64,000 nucleotides of DNA, taken from Paenibacillus sp. FSL R5-0341. GTDB lineage: Bacteria > Bacillota > Bacilli > Paenibacillales > Paenibacillaceae. Position numbers and translations under genes: made by a program. The DNA is taken from positions 744,001-808,000 of the forward strand of contig NZ_CP150241.1 in assembly GCF_037975235.1 (NCBI RefSeq), written 5' to 3'. Every line of letters begins with the position of its first letter. Positions within the stretch are counted from its first letter, which is position 1. This document shows, piece after piece, positions 61,406 through 64,000 of this stretch. The notes beneath the pieces were generated by a model. The model was not told the DNA's origin. It made no database searches and saw nothing but the letters and a program-made list of their open reading frames with translations.

Positions 61406-61559
61406 ATTTACACGAAACGGAGAGGACAGAAATAACCTGAGGAAGCGAAGCGTGCGCCTTTATCCCCGGATTTTACCTTTTAAAAAAGGAAAACCAAAAA
61501 AAATCTGGGGATAACAGCGATCGGAAGGTTGTTCTGTCATCGGAGTGGCCAGTGTAAAT
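61406..61559. repeat. dispersed long-hairpin element, copy E (before AraC-type gene)
   Basis: The ends ATTTACAC (61406-61413) and GTGTAAAT (61552-61559) are perfectly complementary. The outer stem ACAGAAATAACCT/AGGTTGTTCTGT, the middle stem TTATCCCCGGATTTT/AAATCTGGGGATAA and the tip ACCTTTTAAAAAAGG follow the family plan. It ends 50 bases before the AraC-type start. The remainder of 61260-61405 holds nothing recognised. Confidence 0.88.
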
Positions 61560-61609
61560 ATCTTTAGTTCACTTTATGTAGAAGCCTATGAGCCGAAAGG
61601 AATGATGGA

Positions 61610-62512
61610 ATGCTTGCATTTCGTTTGACGGGTCTGCCGGATTCCCGGTTGCCGCTATACCTGTATTGTGTGGGCACGCAGGAAGAGAAAGGTCTGCATA
61701 GACCGGATGGATTTCCGGTGTATCAGTTGTTTTTGTCACGCGGTGAAGGGCAGTTTAGGATTCCGGGAAAAGGAACATGGACCATGGGAGCAGGGCAATT
61801 ATTCATCGTGGAACCCGGAGTGGCGCATGAGTATGTGCCGCATTCGAAAACAAGCGGTGAACTGGGCTACATCGGTATTGGCGGTGTATCAGCTGAATCG
61901 GTACTACAATCCACGGGTTTGCTTCAGATCGAGCCGTGCCATATCTCCGGTTTTGAAATCATCTGGTCACGAATGACCAATCTCTGGCACGCGCTGGATC
62001 AAGGAGCAACGGAGATGTGGAACACATCAACGCTGATCTACCAACTCATTCTGGATATAGCGCAATCTAAAAATCCCTCTGATGTTGGTAGCGTAGGTAT
62101 TGGATCATCTACGGCGCAGGGCGAGACTATAACATACTCTAATCGAGAGTCTGATCCGGGCAAAGATGCACTCATCCGAGCAGTAGCATTGATGCATACA
62201 CATTATCAGGACGATCTGTTATTGAAGCATGTAGCTGACGCGGTGGGTTACTCGGTGCAGCATCTCAATCGGTTATTTCATCAGCATTATGATGTCACAG
62301 GGCATCAATATATGCAGCGATTACGTTTGCAGAAGGCTTCAGACTGGCTGGATAAGCATCCAAGAGCTAGTGTAAGGGAGGCAGCAGAGACTGTAGGCAT
62401 GGAAGTGAACTATTTCATCCGGATGTACAAGCGGGAATTTGGAGAGACGCCAGGCAAGGGAATCAAACATCGCAATCAGCTGCAAATGGAAAAAGACCTC
62501 ACGAATTCGTGA
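61610..62512 (+). CDS. AraC-family transcriptional regulator
   Basis: This 300-residue regulator has an N-terminal cupin-like ligand domain (about 1-140; FRIPGKGTWTMGAGQLFIVE, GVAHEYVPH) and a C-terminal double helix-turn-helix AraC domain (about 195-295; VADAVGYSVQHLNRLFHQH, RASVREAAETVGMEVNYFIR). Such proteins usually respond to sugars and activate carbohydrate genes. The start ATG is preceded by AAAGGAATGATGG. No obvious target gene lies beside it; the family 3 glycosidase is 8 kb away. Confidence 0.93.
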   Translation: MLAFRLTGLPDSRLPLYLYCVGTQEEKGLHRPDGFPVYQLFLSRGEGQFRIPGKGTWTMGAGQLFIVEPGVAHEYVPHSKTSGELGYIGIGGVSAESVLQSTGLLQIEPCHISGFEIIWSRMTNLWHALDQGATEMWNTSTLIYQLILDIAQSKNPSDVGSVGIGSSTAQGETITYSNRESDPGKDALIRAVALMHTHYQDDLLLKHVADAVGYSVQHLNRLFHQHYDVTGHQYMQRLRLQKASDWLDKHPRASVREAAETVGMEVNYFIRMYKREFGETPGKGIKHRNQLQMEKDLTNS

Positions 62513-62571
62513 AGCAAACACGTGCCCTTTTTTCGCGTGAATATTATCAGAAGGATTAATTGGGTCAGAAT

Positions 62572-62597
62572 ATAAAAAGGGACCCAAAAGGCCCCTT
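62572..62597 (-). terminator. terminator of the DUF1129-like gene
   Basis: On the minus strand AAGGGGCC pairs with GGTCCCTT (62577-62597, one G-T pair), followed by TTTTATA. Confidence 0.75.
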
Positions 62598-62615
62598 AAT
62601 CGTCCATGTATCTTG

Positions 62616-63428
62616 TTATCCTGTTTTCTTTGTTCCAAAGAAAGGACGTAACGTTGCAAGTCCAATAACTCCGATCGCCGCGCTCACCCACGGAGCCAGT
62701 GCAAATACCGGAAGCTTATCACGCAATGGATACCCCACAAACAGCACGAGTACCACGATTACGATATAGATGACGATTCCCTTAAGGTTAACCCTAGGTA
62801 CGGTGTTCTTGTCCGCTCCTTCATCATCCGGTCGCTCTGCAAGGCGGCGAAGCATCTCAACCAGAGCAATTCCGCCAACTGCCGCAACGATTAGAGAGAA
62901 AAGACTAATGTGTTGGAACGGTTCCGTATCTCCGCCAGTCCAACCCACAAACAATCCGGCACACCCCTGAATTAACATGACGAATGACAAAGCCGCCCAA
63001 GCGATCATGGCATACCACTTCGGTGTCCGTTTCACTGGCTCTGGATTCTCAGTTGGCTGCGGTTCTGCAACGTTGGCTTTCTTTTTCGCTGAAGGGGATG
63101 GACTTGTAGCACGGGTTGGATCGGATTTACCCACCTCAACGGCATCCGTCTTCTCCGGTGCTGTATTTGTTACCCCGAGCTGTGCAAGGATGTCTTGCTC
63201 CAGATCAGGTCCATATAGCTCGCGAGCGGGCTTATTATCCTTCTGAGCCTGCACGATCGCTCTTCCTGCGGAGAGAATCCACTCTTCCTGTGTTCTCTCG
63301 TCAGCTGGCGCATGGCGCGCTATTGTGCTGATCTGGTCATACAGTTTTACATTTTCAGGTGTCATCCGACTCATCTCGGTTATTTGCCGATTCTGTATTT
63401 CTTTAAGCTTCTTGTAGGAAATCCCCAA
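62616..63428 (-). CDS. DUF1129-like membrane protein
   Basis: This 270-residue protein starts at TTG 63428, with a GGGGGAG site about eight bases upstream; the longer in-frame opening to 63527 has no site. The soluble N-terminal part (about 1-130) begins MGISYKKLKEIQNRQI and has the LYDQISTIARHAP segment typical of DUF1129 proteins. A Pro/Lys/Ser-rich linker follows (about 95-130). Four hydrophobic segments occupy the C-terminal half (for example WAALSFVMLIQGCAGLFVG, IVIYIVIVVLVLFVGYPL). The family is uncharacterised. It appears to be a single gene. Confidence 0.78.
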   Translation of the reverse strand: MGISYKKLKEIQNRQITEMSRMTPENVKLYDQISTIARHAPADERTQEEWILSAGRAIVQAQKDNKPARELYGPDLEQDILAQLGVTNTAPEKTDAVEVGKSDPTRATSPSPSAKKKANVAEPQPTENPEPVKRTPKWYAMIAWAALSFVMLIQGCAGLFVGWTGGDTEPFQHISLFSLIVAAVGGIALVEMLRRLAERPDDEGADKNTVPRVNLKGIVIYIVIVVLVLFVGYPLRDKLPVFALAPWVSAAIGVIGLATLRPFFGTKKTG

Positions 63429-63523
63429 TGATTGCTCCCCCTGTCTACACACGTTCTGATCTCCCAATATATGAAGACCCTGACGGTATTTTAGTATACG
63501 GGAAGGGCTCTCGTTTCGCAAAG

Positions 63524-63643
63524 TCATTCCTTATAAAAAAGCTGCTCATGGTGGACCCATATCCATACACAGGCCAGTATGACACAGGTGCATAACAGCA
63601 CCAGTTTTCCGTGATGTTGAATCCATTCCAGTAGATGTCCCAT
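63524..63643 (-). CDS. 39-residue single-pass membrane protein
   Basis: The frame runs from ATG 63643 to TGA 63524. The protein begins MGHLLEWIQHHGKLVLLCTC, then VILACVWIWVHHEQLF, giving one hydrophobic span with His-rich flanks. AAAGGAA lies about seven bases upstream on the minus strand. It precedes the DUF1129-like gene on the same strand by 96 bases. Size is below most gene-finder limits; the hydrophobic span and ribosome site are the only support. Confidence 0.55.
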   Translation of the reverse strand: MGHLLEWIQHHGKLVLLCTCVILACVWIWVHHEQLFYKE

Positions 63644-63839
63644 GAATTCATTCCTTTCGGCAGAAGGATTCCGAGGCACATGCTGCCTATAATTGTTGGT
63701 TTATTTTTCCCGATTCATGTAAAAAAATACCCTCACATCATCCAGTTCTAACGATTGTGTGAAGTATGCATAAAGAGCAGTCGATTCCATCACAATAGTA
63801 GCATTTCCAACAGAAATCCGAGATTGGAGTGTGCTTGTT

Positions 63840-64000
63840 ATGGATAAACAAACAGATTTGACGCGGAAGCTGCTAATGAACAGCAACTCCCGTGGAGTGG
63901 TGGACGAGGTTGTATCCTTTGAGGAGAACCTGGAGGATACGGAGTATGCAGAAGAGCTGACAGATGGCAATCTGAGGGGAAGAAGTTTCTGGGACAACAG
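63840..64000 (+). CDS. hypothetical protein, 5' end only
   Basis: An open frame from ATG 63840 runs off the right edge with 53 codons visible. It starts MDKQTDLTRKLLMNSNSRG and is acidic and hydrophilic (SFEENLEDTEYAEELTDG). A TTGGAG site lies about ten bases upstream. No family is recognised from this fragment, and the opposite-strand frame here is considered a shadow. Confidence 0.6.
   Translation, partial: MDKQTDLTRKLLMNSNSRGVVDEVVSFEENLEDTEYAEELTDGNLRGRSFWDN

Noticed and set aside
34135..61559. Interpretation of the dispersed hairpins as CRISPR repeats or insertion sequences
   Set aside because: They are spread out without spacers and encode no transposase; a non-autonomous mobile origin is not excluded.
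63445..63681. A 78-codon minus-strand frame between the last two genes
   Set aside because: No ribosome site, low-complexity composition, and it overlaps the better supported 39-codon frame.
63701..63997. A 98-codon minus-strand frame at the right edge
   Set aside because: Opposite to a frame with a ribosome site and more ordinary composition; rich in Ser as expected for a shadow.

Overview
The window comes from a low-to-mid GC, endospore-forming Gram-positive bacterium, almost certainly a Paenibacillus. The 16S rRNA is of the Bacillales type and reads like the P. amylolyticus/pabuli group (recognition from memory, not a search). Four secreted or surface proteins carry copper-amine-oxidase N-terminal ('stalk') domains, a germinant-receptor operon is present, and Shine-Dalgarno sequences are strong, with many TTG and GTG starts. 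No phage, insertion sequence, CRISPR array or tRNA was seen.

Layout. 1-4340, minus strand: a spore germinant-receptor operon in the unusual order A-C-small membrane protein-B, then a DedA membrane protein. 4.5-10.6 kb: a polysaccharide deacetylase, then an overlapping MoxR ATPase-DUF58-transglutaminase cluster whose last gene has a very GC-rich 3' end. 10.9-16.4 kb: guaA, a secreted stalk-domain protein, a small lipoprotein, and a guanine-riboswitch-controlled NCS2 purine permease. 16.8-22.2 kb: one complete rRNA operon (two promoters, 16S-23S-5S, terminator) without tRNAs. 22.3-30.6 kb: a stalk-domain protein, fabH behind a probable FapR operator, a secreted amidase, topoisomerase III, a 45-residue protein, a DUF1294 protein and a universal stress protein.

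30.6-45.6 kb: the complete de novo purine pathway in the order purE-K-B-C-S-Q-L-F-M-N-H-D, preceded by paired PurR boxes, a promoter and a guanine riboswitch. With guaA and the permease upstream this makes the left half of the window a purine region. The pur genes mostly overlap, but four junctions (purB/C, purC/S, purF/M, purN/H) are opened by inserted hairpin-forming DNA.

45.6-64 kb: two HlyC/CorC-type CBS membrane proteins, an MhqO/MhqD-like dioxygenase-esterase pair, a family 3 glycosidase, an alpha/beta hydrolase behind a Fur-box-like site, ilvA with a GNAT acetyltransferase, an unrecognised secreted protein, a 1052-residue repeat protein, an AraC-type regulator, a DUF1129-like membrane protein, and two small or partial genes at the end.

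The most interesting signal is a dispersed 125-155 bp element. Five close copies and one diverged copy lie in front of purC, purS, purH, a CBS protein gene, a VOC dioxygenase gene and an AraC-type gene. Each folds into one long hairpin, and paired positions change together between copies, so the fold appears to be conserved. A second signal is a six-pair hairpin, with compensatory changes, between the ribosome binding site and the TTG start of both HlyC-type genes.
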